Of a DNA stretch of 64,000 nt, positions 1 to 9,607 are shown piece by piece. How positions within the stretch are numbered: position 1 is the first letter of the stretch; every line of letters begins with the position of its first letter. Source of the stretch: Methanosalsum zhilinae DSM 4017 (GTDB lineage Archaea; Halobacteriota; Methanosarcinia; Methanosarcinales; Methanosarcinaceae); assembly GCF_000217995.1 (NCBI RefSeq), contig NC_015676.1:846103-910102 (forward strand), written 5' to 3'. The position numbers and the translations under genes are program-made. Under the pieces are notes generated by a model that ran no database searches, was not told where the DNA came from, and saw nothing but the letters and a program-made list of their open reading frames with translations.

Positions 1-402
1 GATGCAAATACGTCCCTTTTAAGGTCACTGAATGAACTTGAAGATATTTTTTATGATACCGGTGTAAGGGTATGTATTGAGAATATGCCTGATGACTGGG
101 ATTGTTATCTTTTTAGATCACCTGAAATGGACCTTGGTGAGAATGGTTTTGTTCTGGACATAGGACATGCAAACACTACAGATACAATTCAGGATTTTTT
201 GATGAAAGATATATCCCATTTTCATCTGCATGATAACAATGGACGCAGAGATGAACATTCCTGGATCGGATCCGGAAACATTGATTTTGAGAAAATAAAG
301 GATTTACTGAACAATAACAACAGTATGAAAATTTTAGAACACCCATGTATGGATTTTGTTGACAGAAGTATGGAACGGCTAAAACAAATGAATATTAAAT
401 AA
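1..402 (+). CDS. Sugar-phosphate isomerase/epimerase-like TIM-barrel protein (5' truncated)
   Basis: The reading frame is open from the first base to the stop at 400-402, so only the C-terminal ~133 residues are present and the start lies outside the window. The visible part contains a strand ending in CIENMP, then VLDIGHAN, HFHLHDN and a late LEHP. This spacing of Glu, Asp/His and His metal-ligand candidates is typical of the xylose-isomerase-like/AP-endonuclease-2 TIM-barrel superfamily. The substrate cannot be inferred. It is followed by a 115-bp gap and then thiC on the same strand. Confidence 0.7.
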   Translation, partial: DANTSLLRSLNELEDIFYDTGVRVCIENMPDDWDCYLFRSPEMDLGENGFVLDIGHANTTDTIQDFLMKDISHFHLHDNNGRRDEHSWIGSGNIDFEKIKDLLNNNNSMKILEHPCMDFVDRSMERLKQMNIK

Positions 403-426
403 TACTGTAAGTATATATGTACAGTA
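403..426. promoter_or_regulatory. Palindrome over the thiC promoter region
   Basis: TACTGT (403-408) and ACAGTA (421-426) form a perfect 6+6 inverted repeat. The 12-bp spacer contains a TATA-like stretch (GTATATATG). It lies about 90 bp upstream of the thiC start. An operator overlapping a TATA box would fit repression of thiamine synthesis, but that role is inferred. No TPP riboswitch was recognised in the gap. Confidence 0.35.
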
Positions 427-517
427 ATTTATATATGTGAGTCAGGTAATTCTAATCAAATTTCAAATAATATACCTGATCAATCATATCAAAATACATC
501 GAATTAACGGAGCAAAT

Positions 518-1798
518 ATGACATTGATGGAAGATGCTAAAAAAGGCATTGTTACCCCTGAAATAAAGGCAGTTTCTGAGATTGAAGGAATTGAAGAAGA
601 TAAAATCTGCTCATGTGTAGCAAAGGGTCTGATTACAATCCCAAAAAACGTATTGCGAGAATCAAAGCCAATGGGTATTGGCAAATATATGAGTACCAAA
701 ATCAATGCCAATATAGGGACTTCACGGGACTATGTTGATATTGAAACCGAGGTCAAAAAAGCAACAGTCGCTGAAAGAGCAGGTGCCAGTACTTTGATGG
801 ACTTATCTACTGGTGGTGATCTTGATCTTATTAGAAAGAAAATTATGGATGCTGTAGATATACCTGTTGGGACTGTTCCCATATATCAGGCAGCTTCATC
901 CCATGGTTCAATTGTAGATATGAGTACAGATGATATGTTCAATGCTGTACGAAAGCATGCAGAGGATGGAGTGGAATTTGTAACCATACATGCCGGTATA
1001 AACCTCGATTCTTTAAAGAGACTCAGAGACAGCTCCAGAATAATGGATGTTGTTAGCAGGGGAGGTTCTTTTACTCTTGCATGGATGCTTCACAATGATG
1101 AAGAAAATCCATTTTATTCTGAATATGAGTATTTGCTTGAGATAGCTTATGAATATGACCTTACATTGAGCTTGGGTGATGGCATGCGTCCAGGTTGTAT
1201 ACATGATGCAACGGATCGACCTAAATTCATGGAATTTATTGTTCTGGGAGAACTGGTCAAAAAAGCAAGAGCCGGAAAAGTTCAGACCTTTGTTGAAGGG
1301 CCGGGACATGTGCCTGTGGATGAAATAGAATTGAGTGTGAAGGGAATGAAACATCTATGTGATGGAGCACCCCTATATCTACTTGGCCCACTGGTAACTG
1401 ACATTGCACCTGGTTATGACCACATAACTGCTGCTATCGGAGGTACTGTTGCAGGGATGCATGGCGCCGATTTTCTGTGTATGACCACGCCTTCAGAGCA
1501 CCTGGCTCTTCCGACTGTAGAAGATATCAGGGAGGGTGCGACAGTAACAAGAATAGCAGCACACGCTGCAGATCTTGTTAAGGAAGGGCAGAAGGAAAGA
1601 GCACGCCAGATGGATCTCGAAATGTCAAACGCACGTAAAAAACTTGAATGGGATAAGCAGTATAGCCTGGCAATAGATCCTGCGAGAGCTCGATACATAA
1701 GGGAAAGCAGGGTAAGTTGCAGTGAAGCATGCTCAATGTGTGGAGAACTATGCGCCATGAAAATTATAGATAATTCGTTCAGGGCAGAAAACAGGTAA
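518..1798 (+). CDS. thiC: Phosphomethylpyrimidine synthase ThiC
   Basis: ThiC is the radical-SAM enzyme that rearranges aminoimidazole ribotide into hydroxymethylpyrimidine phosphate for thiamine synthesis. The protein (426 aa) has the family body, with [25 protein letters not shown] and [15 protein letters not shown]. It ends in the cluster CSMCGELC, the shorter CX2CX3C form I associate with archaeal members (bacterial ThiC has CX2CX4C). The frame is open upstream to about 437, but the ATG at 518 has a GGAG-like site just before it (AACGGAGC) and gives the expected N-terminus [10 protein letters not shown]. The downstream neighbour is convergent, ending 10 bp after the ThiC stop. Confidence 0.95.
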   Translation: MTLMEDAKKGIVTPEIKAVSEIEGIEEDKICSCVAKGLITIPKNVLRESKPMGIGKYMSTKINANIGTSRDYVDIETEVKKATVAERAGASTLMDLSTGGDLDLIRKKIMDAVDIPVGTVPIYQAASSHGSIVDMSTDDMFNAVRKHAEDGVEFVTIHAGINLDSLKRLRDSSRIMDVVSRGGSFTLAWMLHNDEENPFYSEYEYLLEIAYEYDLTLSLGDGMRPGCIHDATDRPKFMEFIVLGELVKKARAGKVQTFVEGPGHVPVDEIELSVKGMKHLCDGAPLYLLGPLVTDIAPGYDHITAAIGGTVAGMHGADFLCMTTPSEHLALPTVEDIREGATVTRIAAHAADLVKEGQKERARQMDLEMSNARKKLEWDKQYSLAIDPARARYIRESRVSCSEACSMCGELCAMKIIDNSFRAENR

Positions 1799-1807
1799 AA
1801 GTAAATT

Positions 1808-2854
1808 TTAGATAAGCAGATCCTCAATGCCCTGCTGAGAAACGATTTCAATTGCCCTTTTCTTTTCATCGGGTGTCAATATGCGGTTGATTTCAGGTGC
1901 TTCATGTGCTCTGTGATGCGGGGTATATTGAAACATCAGATTGAATCGTATGTAAGGAATATTCTCAGAAACCCATTCTGCAATTGGGTGGGTGCAGCAT
2001 TCCAGATGACCTGGAAGCACAAGGTGGCGCAGAATAATTTCGCTGTTATCATATGCATTTTTAAAATTTCTCTGAATTACAAGCATGTATTTTCTGACAT
2101 TTGATAATTTACTGGCACATTTATCATTTCCATACTTGAAGTCGGCAAGATATACATCAACAACCCCTTCAAGAAGTTTACTGCTTTCAGATGAATGATA
2201 CATATTTGAGTTCCATATTACAGGTATGCTGGAATTTACATGTTTTAGAGTTTTCAGTACCATATGGAGATGTGGGGTTGGTGTAACAAAATTTACGTTT
2301 TTTGAGCCTTCATTACGTCTTCTGTCTATAATCTTTCCAAAGTCTTCAGGTATGATTACAGCACCACAATGTGGGCATGTAGATATTGTCCAGTTCTGGC
2401 AGTAAATACACGAAAATACACATCCTGTAAAAAAAATGGTATGGGATGGAACAAGTTCAGGTTCTTCACCCATATGAAGAAATTCAGAGGCATATTTTGA
2501 GATATATTTAAGGCCACAATATCCGACTTGCCCTTTCTTTCTGTTAACTCCACAGCGCCTTTCACAAAAGCAACATTTTTCAAGGATCCTTTCAGAAATA
2601 AGTATTTTTAGATCCAGAAGAGACCGTTCATTATATCCTTGATCGATCTGTTTTTCATCAGGTATAGGGTCAGCTATTATTTTTCGATACTTTTCCATAC
2701 CTTGAGTGTGTACTTCCCACAAATCTTCAAGAGATGCATCATTGTTAAATTCCAGAGAAATGCTATTAGATATTTTGAAGGCAGGTGATATTTCATTTCG
2801 TTCGATTCTGCTGTATCTATCTAAGAACTTGGGTTCATTCATATTAAGGATCAT
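1808..2854 (-). CDS. Radical SAM protein, PflA/PflX-like (COG1313 type)
   Basis: A 348-aa protein with the radical-SAM CX3CX2C motif as CVFSCIYC (Cys145, 149, 152). A Cys-rich N-terminal region precedes it (CCFCERRC, Cys113), and CPHC lies just after the motif. This resembles archaeal pyruvate-formate-lyase-activating-enzyme homologues of unknown substrate. An ATG at 2842 (residue 5) is an alternative start. It follows the lonB-tldD-tldE run on the same strand after a 44-bp gap and could be cotranscribed. No partner glycyl-radical enzyme is visible, so a PFL-activating role is not supported. It converges with thiC. Confidence 0.8.
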   Translation of the reverse strand: MILNMNEPKFLDRYSRIERNEISPAFKISNSISLEFNNDASLEDLWEVHTQGMEKYRKIIADPIPDEKQIDQGYNERSLLDLKILISERILEKCCFCERRCGVNRKKGQVGYCGLKYISKYASEFLHMGEEPELVPSHTIFFTGCVFSCIYCQNWTISTCPHCGAVIIPEDFGKIIDRRRNEGSKNVNFVTPTPHLHMVLKTLKHVNSSIPVIWNSNMYHSSESSKLLEGVVDVYLADFKYGNDKCASKLSNVRKYMLVIQRNFKNAYDNSEIILRHLVLPGHLECCTHPIAEWVSENIPYIRFNLMFQYTPHHRAHEAPEINRILTPDEKKRAIEIVSQQGIEDLLI

Positions 2855-2898
2855 TATGGGATTTTATCTTATGTTATTGATGGATATTCAAAAAAATA

Positions 2899-4209
2899 TC
2901 ATCCAATGACTTTCATATCAGATACTCTGATAGATGGCGTAACTGTACCGCCAATCATCTGGACATCATATCCTGCTCCTGAAATATTTTCAAATATCTC
3001 AAAAATGTTGCCTGAGATCATGAGGGACTTTATAGGTTTCTCGATCTCTCCATTTTTGATCTGGAAAGCATTTCTTGCTTCTACTGAAAAATCTCCTGAG
3101 ATAGAATTTGCAGTATGGGCTCCTATAAGGGAAGATATATAGACCCCATTATTTGTTTCCTCTATGATGTTGGACTGGGGATAGTCTATAATCAAATTCC
3201 TTGGTCCAATTCCAGGTACAGAACTATATGAATGTCTTCTGGAGTTACCTGTTGATTCTACCTTATATCTGCCTGCAGTGTAGATGTCATACAGGTATGA
3301 TTTGAATATACCATTTTCAATGACCGTTGTCTTTTTAGAAGGGGAACCTTCATCATCACATACAGATGTTTCAATTCCATTTTCAAGAAGTCCGTTATCA
3401 ATAATTGTCAGATCTTCTGAAGCTATTTTGTCTCCCATTCTGTCTTTAAGATATGATCTCCCCTTCTGTACATTATCAGCATTTAAAGAGGGTACAAATG
3501 AATTATCAAGAAGATCTGAGACTGCAAAAGGATGTAATACAATTTCGGTATTCTGAGTGTTGATCGATGTGCCGTTTCTGGAGTTTAGGGCCAGTTGTGC
3601 AGCCCTTTTACCAATATTCATAAAATCAATATCCAGATTTCTTGAGATCTGAAAATCATAGGCTGTCGAAGTATCATTACTGGAAGTTATGGTATCGATG
3701 AATCCAGAAACACTTGTATCCTCTTCCCTGATATTGACACCGTTAGTGTTCATTATCATTCTATTTGAATAAGATCTCGAAAAGCTTCCGGAAGTAATTT
3801 CTATATCTGGAAATGATTGAACGCCTTCTATCATTTCTCGGGTAAGTTCAATGCATTTTTCAAGTTCCATATTTTTTATACTATCGTCGAAAATCCCTGA
3901 TACCCGGGGATATTTTGAATTTGAAGGTAAAGAAGTCCATTCAGGATCATTCTCTCTAACCCTTGCAGAAGAAACTGCCTTTTTTACAGTTTCCTCTATT
4001 TTACCTGGAATATTTGTACTGGCAAAGCCCACAGAACCATTTACGATAGCCCTTATACCTATTCCCTGCAATCGCTGTTCTTTTGCACTTTCGATCACAT
4101 TTTTTCGAATATCTGCACTTGTGGATCTGCTGGTCAGTATATACACTTCTGCTTCATCGGCTCCTTCCTTGGATGCAAGATTCAATGCACCTTCTCCAAA
4201 TTCATACAT
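2899..4209 (-). CDS. TldE/PmbA-family protein (TldD/E protease subunit)
   Basis: A 436-aa member of the TldD/PmbA family, the non-catalytic-type partner. It has the family core (e.g. SSLIGAHTANSISGDFSVEARNA split over strands, and a C-terminal MIGGTVTPSIRVSDM) but lacks the HExxxH metal motif of its neighbour. In bacteria TldD and TldE form a heterodimeric metalloprotease that degrades unstructured peptides and matures some ribosomal peptides. The ATG at 4209 directly abuts the tldD stop at 4210, so the two are almost certainly translated from one message. The substrate is unknown. Confidence 0.88.
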   Translation of the reverse strand: MYEFGEGALNLASKEGADEAEVYILTSRSTSADIRKNVIESAKEQRLQGIGIRAIVNGSVGFASTNIPGKIEETVKKAVSSARVRENDPEWTSLPSNSKYPRVSGIFDDSIKNMELEKCIELTREMIEGVQSFPDIEITSGSFSRSYSNRMIMNTNGVNIREEDTSVSGFIDTITSSNDTSTAYDFQISRNLDIDFMNIGKRAAQLALNSRNGTSINTQNTEIVLHPFAVSDLLDNSFVPSLNADNVQKGRSYLKDRMGDKIASEDLTIIDNGLLENGIETSVCDDEGSPSKKTTVIENGIFKSYLYDIYTAGRYKVESTGNSRRHSYSSVPGIGPRNLIIDYPQSNIIEETNNGVYISSLIGAHTANSISGDFSVEARNAFQIKNGEIEKPIKSLMISGNIFEIFENISGAGYDVQMIGGTVTPSIRVSDMKVIG

Positions 4210-5541
4210 TTATACTCCTCCGACAAGTGCTTTTGAAATCATAATATGTGGAGATCCATCAGCTACCGGAACAAGTTGTCCACTTTTACCACATCTACCT
4301 GAATGCATTTTCAGATCGTTTCCAACCATTTCAACATTCTTAAGGATTTCCAGGGTTTTACCTGAAAGTGACACATTTTTAAGGAGAGTGGTCATTTCTC
4401 CATTTTCTATTAGATATCCCTTCTCTGCATTGAACTGGAAAATTCCTTCCCCGGTATTTACCTGACCTCCCCTTGAACCCATAAGATATACTCCACTTTT
4501 CATCTCTTCAAGCATCTCTTCAAAACCGGATTCTCCATTATCAATATATGTATTACTCATCCTGACAACTGGTAATGAGTAGCCCTGTGTCCTGAAGTTA
4601 CCCGGTATGCCTCCAAGTTTATTTGCAGTTTCTCTTGAATGTAAATATGAATTGAGTATTCCGTCTTTTATGATAGTGTTTTTTCTGGACTGTACCCCTT
4701 CAGCATCAAAGGGGAAGTATCCATATTCGTGAAGTGTTGGATCATCTATGACGTTTACAAGGGGTGATGCAATACTTTCTCCTCTTTTATCTTTTAATAT
4801 TGAGTTTCCTTCAAGGACCAGGTCTGCTTCAGATGCATGTCCAACCGCCTCATGAACAAACACGCCTGCAAGTTCCTGATCAAGTATTACAGGCAGATTT
4901 CCGGCAGGAGAGTTTTCGGCAGATAATAGCTCAACTGCCGTCTTACCTGCAGATTCTGCTAGATGGTATGCATTGTGATCATCAAAAAGTTCATATCCAC
5001 ACACTCCAAACCTACTTTCTCTACCAACCTGATATTTGTTGTTTTCAGCAGCTACAGCGGTTACTGCAAAACCAGTTCTGATAGTTTCGTATTCACACTC
5101 AACTCCTTCGGAATTACAGTATCTGAAAATCATCTCTGATTCTGCATACATCACATTGGTACTTTTGACACCATCAACCCGAGCATGTTTTTCAATTTCC
5201 TTTAGCAATTCTACTTTTTCTTCAATAGAGACATCCTTTGGGTTTATTTTGGTTACCGGCGCATTTCTTACAACAGGGGCCTCCACGGGTGCAAGTTCTA
5301 TTTTTTCTGCAGGACTGTAAGAGTTCATCTGTATTGACAATTCTTTAGCTGATTTAATTACATTTTTCAGGTCAAACTTGCCTTCAACGGATGTGAATCC
5401 CCATGAACCATTGCAAAGTGCTCTTACACCAGCACCCTGGCTGTAATTTATGGAAATATCATCAACATCACCATTATCAAGGGTGATTATAGTGCCTGTT
5501 CCATCAACGAGTCGCGCGTCAAAAAAATCTATCTCAGACAT
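4210..5541 (-). CDS. tldD: TldD-family metalloprotease
   Basis: A 443-aa TldD. The zinc motif HEAVGH sits at residues 230-235 (HExxxH), and the distal Cys of GRCGKSGQ (about residue 417) matches the third ligand position known in Escherichia coli TldD. With the adjacent TldE it should form a cytoplasmic protease with a narrow channel for unfolded peptides. Its start overlaps the 3' end of lonB by 8 bp (5534-5541). The set LonB-TldD-TldE is therefore a compact proteolysis operon, suggesting that TldD/E may clear LonB products; that link is inference. Confidence 0.93.
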   Translation of the reverse strand: MSEIDFFDARLVDGTGTIITLDNGDVDDISINYSQGAGVRALCNGSWGFTSVEGKFDLKNVIKSAKELSIQMNSYSPAEKIELAPVEAPVVRNAPVTKINPKDVSIEEKVELLKEIEKHARVDGVKSTNVMYAESEMIFRYCNSEGVECEYETIRTGFAVTAVAAENNKYQVGRESRFGVCGYELFDDHNAYHLAESAGKTAVELLSAENSPAGNLPVILDQELAGVFVHEAVGHASEADLVLEGNSILKDKRGESIASPLVNVIDDPTLHEYGYFPFDAEGVQSRKNTIIKDGILNSYLHSRETANKLGGIPGNFRTQGYSLPVVRMSNTYIDNGESGFEEMLEEMKSGVYLMGSRGGQVNTGEGIFQFNAEKGYLIENGEMTTLLKNVSLSGKTLEILKNVEMVGNDLKMHSGRCGKSGQLVPVADGSPHIMISKALVGGV

Positions 5542-7477
5542 TGTTTGTTCCTTTGCTTGTATTTTTCATTTTGTTGATAGATGCTGGAACCACTTCAGGA
5601 ATATCGAGATTTAGCTGAAGATGCGTTAATTTTTTCAACTTTTTGATTATACTTGCCTTTTCTTTACCTACCAGACTGTGCTCAATAACTTCTGTTATTG
5701 TTGAAACAGGTATGATTTCAACCATGTCCTTGTAATGTTCTTCAATGAGTACGTCTGCTTCGTTGGACTTTGGAATGATTACCTTCTTTATACCGGATTG
5801 GGCTGCGGCTTCTATTTTATAGGTGACTCCTCCTACTGGAAGAACATCCCCTCTGACCGAGAGAGATCCGGTCATTGCAACCGATTGATCTACAGGGATC
5901 TCTTCTATTGCTGATATAACAGCGGTTGCGATCGAGATGGATGCACTGTCTCCTTCGACTCCTTCGTATGTACCAACAAATTGCACATGTATATCACGAT
6001 TTGTTATATCCTTGCCAGTAACATTTTTAATTACTGCGGACACGTTCTGTACAGCTTCCTTTGCAATATCTTTTAACATACCGGTAGCTATGACCTTACC
6101 CTCAGATGTGGACAGTGGTGGAGTTGTTTCAGCGATTATTGGAAGGACAATACCTGAATCTCCACCCATCACAGCCAGACCGTTCACTCTGCCTATAGCA
6201 ACGCCTTCTTTTGAAAACAGCTGATAGTCCTTACGCCTTTCCAGATATGTATCGGCTATCTGTTGTTCTATTGAACGAGCCGTTCTTTTAGCGGAGATCA
6301 CATGTTCTGCGGTTGTGACTGAAGCTTTTTCTGAACGGGCAATATCTCCGGCAACTCTTACAAGGCCACCAAGGTCCCTAAGTTTTAATGTAAGGTGACC
6401 TTTTCTTCCGGCACGTCTTCTTGCTTCACGTATTATCTCTTCTACTGCACTGCGGTCAAATCCGGGGATGTTACCATCCCGTGCAACTTCCTGAGCCACG
6501 AAACGGAACAATTTCTTGCGATTTTCTTCATTGTCTTCCATGGAATCCCGCATATATACTTCATATCCATATCCCTTTATACGTGACCTGAGTGCAGGGT
6601 GCATTTTTTCGACAGCATCCAGATTACCTGCAGCTACCATTATGAAGTCACATGGTACTGCCTCAGTCTTCACAAGGGCACCTGAACTTCGCTCCGACTG
6701 GCCGGTTATGGAATATTCCTTTTCCTGAAGGGCTGTCAGCAGGCTCTGCTGAGATTCAAGTCTTAGAGTATTGATCTCATCGATAAATAGAACTCCTTTG
6801 TGGGCCCTGTGTATGTCACCACTTTCAACTCTGTCATGGGAAGGAGTTTCAAGTCCTCCTGACTGGAATGGATCATGTCTGACATCACCAAGTAGTGCAC
6901 CTGCATGTGCTCCTGTGGAATCTATATATGGTGCATGGTCTTTTCCATAATTGGAAACCAGCAACTTTGGTACCATCATGTCATCTTTTGGCATGAAGTG
7001 TCTTGCCAGTATGAGTAGCATTATAACTGCAATGATACCCCAGAGAAGCTGGCCGACATAAAATGAATAGATGATTATGCCAAACACGATCAGCATCATC
7101 AGCATATTGCGTGACTGAGCTTTTTTGCGTGCTTCCATTTTATGGGCTGCTACGATCTCCTTTCCTTTCCCGGCAGGTACTTTCCTTATTTTTGGATTAT
7201 TCTGATCTTCAAAATTGGGGTAGGCAAGAATATCTTCAAGTTCTTCTTTTGGAAGCAATTCTGCCATTGCTTTTGCAAGCAGTGATTTACCTGTACCGGG
7301 AGTACCGATCATCATCACATGCCTTCTCTGACGGGCTGCATTTTTAACAACCTCCACTGCGTGCTCCTGACCAATGACCTGATCAATTAACATTTCCGGC
7401 ACGTCTATAGAGTCTGTTGTGTCGAAGTTAGAATTCACAGGTTCAGCTTCCTGATTAGCAGTGATTTTATCTTCCAT
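5534..7477 (-). CDS. lonB: Archaeal membrane-bound Lon protease LonB
   Basis: A 647-aa ATP-dependent protease, about the usual length for LonB. The Walker A motif GTPGTGKS is at residues 58-65. An insertion after it carries two transmembrane helices (about 124-141 and 145-158) that anchor the enzyme, followed by Walker B (LFIDEIN). The C-terminal Ser-Lys protease domain has Ser511 in EGDSAS and Lys554 in TYKIE, 43 residues apart as in other Lon enzymes. It is the main membrane protease of Euryarchaeota. It is the first gene of the lonB-tldD-tldE run, with the divergent secreted-protein gene 334 bp away. Confidence 0.96.
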   Translation of the reverse strand: MEDKITANQEAEPVNSNFDTTDSIDVPEMLIDQVIGQEHAVEVVKNAARQRRHVMMIGTPGTGKSLLAKAMAELLPKEELEDILAYPNFEDQNNPKIRKVPAGKGKEIVAAHKMEARKKAQSRNMLMMLIVFGIIIYSFYVGQLLWGIIAVIMLLILARHFMPKDDMMVPKLLVSNYGKDHAPYIDSTGAHAGALLGDVRHDPFQSGGLETPSHDRVESGDIHRAHKGVLFIDEINTLRLESQQSLLTALQEKEYSITGQSERSSGALVKTEAVPCDFIMVAAGNLDAVEKMHPALRSRIKGYGYEVYMRDSMEDNEENRKKLFRFVAQEVARDGNIPGFDRSAVEEIIREARRRAGRKGHLTLKLRDLGGLVRVAGDIARSEKASVTTAEHVISAKRTARSIEQQIADTYLERRKDYQLFSKEGVAIGRVNGLAVMGGDSGIVLPIIAETTPPLSTSEGKVIATGMLKDIAKEAVQNVSAVIKNVTGKDITNRDIHVQFVGTYEGVEGDSASISIATAVISAIEEIPVDQSVAMTGSLSVRGDVLPVGGVTYKIEAAAQSGIKKVIIPKSNEADVLIEEHYKDMVEIIPVSTITEVIEHSLVGKEKASIIKKLKKLTHLQLNLDIPEVVPASINKMKNTSKGTNNV

Positions 7478-7811
7478 GGTTAACTCTCATAAATTATAGG
7501 TATCTACTAAGAATGATGGGATTAAGATTGATTGATCAAACTCAGACGATTATCATAGTGAAACTTTAATTAGCCATATATAGCTAACGCCATTTATACC
7601 TATTGATAACTGATATATTACATTTATAGTGGTATATATTGCTACATTTATAGCTATATTATATATAAGTCAGGTATATGACATTTTAAATAATATTATA
7701 TTATATATATTTTATTTGTTTATTATGATATATGCTAAAACGCCTGATTCCACGCTACTATATATTATGCATGAAAAGAATTATTAATCGGTATTTCTAT
7801 AGTAGTTCTGA
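7478..7811. other. AT-rich divergent intergenic region with short direct repeats
   Basis: This 334-bp gap separates lonB (minus) from a secreted protein (plus). It holds no convincing ORF. It contains several TATA-like tracts and two copies of TACATTTATAG near 7618 and 7642, with further partial copies (CATTTATACC). These may be promoters or regulator sites for either flanking gene. No RNA gene was recognised. Confidence 0.4.
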
Positions 7812-8267
7812 ATGAAAACTTTTTCCATATTGATCGTCATTATGACTCTTATATCTATGACCATAGTTCCATTAGCCTATGCTAAACCCGGGCCATCAAC
7901 AGCACAGTATATGGAAATAACTCATATGACTATGAGATTCGATGGACCTGATGCCTATGTTTCAATTAATTACAACCTTGATCTATTCTCAAATATCTAT
8001 GTTTTTATGCTGGGCAGTCGTAATCTCGAAAAGACCTTTGAACTGGTTTTTTCAGATTTTGAATCTCTGGAGGTATTGGAAATTGGACGCAATCATGCAT
8101 CTCTCAAGCTTATGAATGTTTCAAGAGAAACTGATGATTATTACCTTCATGACTCCAGAGAGCTGGGGACTACAATTGATACCCTTACGATTGTGTATCC
8201 AGGAGGCTCCGATCGAGTTACAAGGAATGTTAACTCAACGCCAAATATTTTCTATGTAAAGAACTGA
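7812..8267 (+). CDS. Secreted protein of unknown function
   Basis: A 151-aa protein not matched to a named family. Residues 1-24 are a clear signal peptide (short charged start, hydrophobic ILIVIMTLISMTIV, then AYA before KPG). The mature part is about 127 aa, rich in beta-prone segments, with no Cys and no further membrane helix. It would therefore be exported and probably soluble or loosely surface-bound. It ends 45 bp before cysteate synthase, but the functions appear unrelated. Confidence 0.65.
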   Translation: MKTFSILIVIMTLISMTIVPLAYAKPGPSTAQYMEITHMTMRFDGPDAYVSINYNLDLFSNIYVFMLGSRNLEKTFELVFSDFESLEVLEIGRNHASLKLMNVSRETDDYYLHDSRELGTTIDTLTIVYPGGSDRVTRNVNSTPNIFYVKN

Positions 8268-8312
8268 GTAAAAGAAAATTATTACTATATGCAGAATTAT
8301 AATTCTTAATAT

Positions 8313-9581
8313 ATGACGAGCAATAATTTGCTGAAGTGCCTTGAATGCGGGACCAGGTATGATAATGATTTTCGCCTTAGCTGTGATAACGATGATTCTT
8401 TCCTGCGTATGGAATATCCAGAAAGGATCAATCTTAGACAAGTAAACGGTATAGGTAAATTTACTGACTGGCTGCCCATAAATGAAGTATTGACAACAAC
8501 AGCAGGACCTGTAACATATAAGAGTGAACATCTTGCTGAAGAACTTGGCCTTACCAATCTTTACATTAGTTTTAGTGGCTACTGGCCGGAAAGGGATGCC
8601 AGCATCAAAACATGCAGTTTCAAGGAGCTTGAAGCACATCCTACAATGCAAAGGCTAAAAGAATCTGGTCACAAGGCAATTGTCCTCGCATCGGTTGGAA
8701 ATACTGCAAGGGCATTTGCTTATGTTTCAGCACTGACAGGTATGGATGTATATATTGTGGTTCCTGAATTCGGTCTGGACAAACTATGGATTCCCACGGA
8801 AGTAACTGATTCCATACATCTCATCACAATGAATAAAGGTAATGACTATACAGATGCCATTAATCTATCCCAGCGGATCGCAGATCTGGAAGGAATAATG
8901 CCAGAAGGTGGTGCAAGGAATGTGGCACGAAGGGATGGGATGGCTACTGTGATGCTTGATGCTGCATTTACAATAAACAGAATTCCTGATCACTATTTTC
9001 AGGCTGTTGGAAGTGGTACAGGGGCAATTGCTGCCTGGGAAGCATCCATACGTCTTAGAAATGATGGAAGGTTTTCAGATCATATGCCAAAACTGCAGCT
9101 GGCCCAGAATCTACCATTTACACCTATGGTCAATGCATGGAACGAGAGGCGCCGTGAAATAATTCCTGAACTGGATATGCCTGATGCAAAATCAAGTATA
9201 GAAAAGATCTATGCTGATGTACTGTCAAACCGAACTCCTGCATATTCTGTAACTGGAGGATTGTTTGATTGTCTGACTGAATCAGATGGAATAATGTATG
9301 CAATATCCAATTCTGAAGCTAAAAGTGCACAGGATATGTTTGAATCACTTGAAGGAGTTGACATACTTCCTCCATCTGCAGTTGCTGTGGCATCACTGGT
9401 AAAGGCAGTAGAAAAGCAGAATGTTAACAGGGATGATGTAATTCTACTAAATATTGCAGGAGGAGGAGAGAAGATACTGAAAAGTGAATTTTCAGTCTCA
9501 ACAATAAAACCAACTGCCTCTGCAAAGGATTCAGATATTGATCTGGATTTGATCATGGACACTGGCAGCTATAGAGCATGA
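8313..9581 (+). CDS. Cysteate synthase (threonine-synthase-like, coenzyme M biosynthesis)
   Basis: A 422-aa PLP fold-type II enzyme that converts O-phosphoserine and sulfite to L-cysteate, the first committed step of the Methanosarcina-type coenzyme M pathway. An N-terminal Cys pair (CLECGTRY) resembles the zinc-ribbon start of threonine synthases. The PLP-lysine region is SIKTCSFKE, followed by VLASVGNTARAF and a Gly-rich phosphate loop (AVGSGTGAI). Threonine synthase is the obvious alternative by fold. The next gene, a sulfopyruvate decarboxylase overlapping the end of this one or starting just after it, decides for cysteate synthase. The start follows a TATA-like tract closely and may be leaderless. 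Confidence 0.88.
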   Translation: MTSNNLLKCLECGTRYDNDFRLSCDNDDSFLRMEYPERINLRQVNGIGKFTDWLPINEVLTTTAGPVTYKSEHLAEELGLTNLYISFSGYWPERDASIKTCSFKELEAHPTMQRLKESGHKAIVLASVGNTARAFAYVSALTGMDVYIVVPEFGLDKLWIPTEVTDSIHLITMNKGNDYTDAINLSQRIADLEGIMPEGGARNVARRDGMATVMLDAAFTINRIPDHYFQAVGSGTGAIAAWEASIRLRNDGRFSDHMPKLQLAQNLPFTPMVNAWNERRREIIPELDMPDAKSSIEKIYADVLSNRTPAYSVTGGLFDCLTESDGIMYAISNSEAKSAQDMFESLEGVDILPPSAVAVASLVKAVEKQNVNRDDVILLNIAGGGEKILKSEFSVSTIKPTASAKDSDIDLDLIMDTGSYRA

Positions 9582-9607
9582 TATTTTCATACAGCCAGGT
9601 GAATCTT

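Noticed and set aside
1414-1869. Long antisense ORF over thiC (and similar antisense frames over lonB, ileS and metX)
   Set aside because: They mirror strongly conserved coding sequence on the other strand and show no family features or ribosome sites.
8313-9581. Threonine synthase for the PLP enzyme before comDE
   Set aside because: Fold alone allows it, but coupling to a fused sulfopyruvate decarboxylase favours cysteate synthase.
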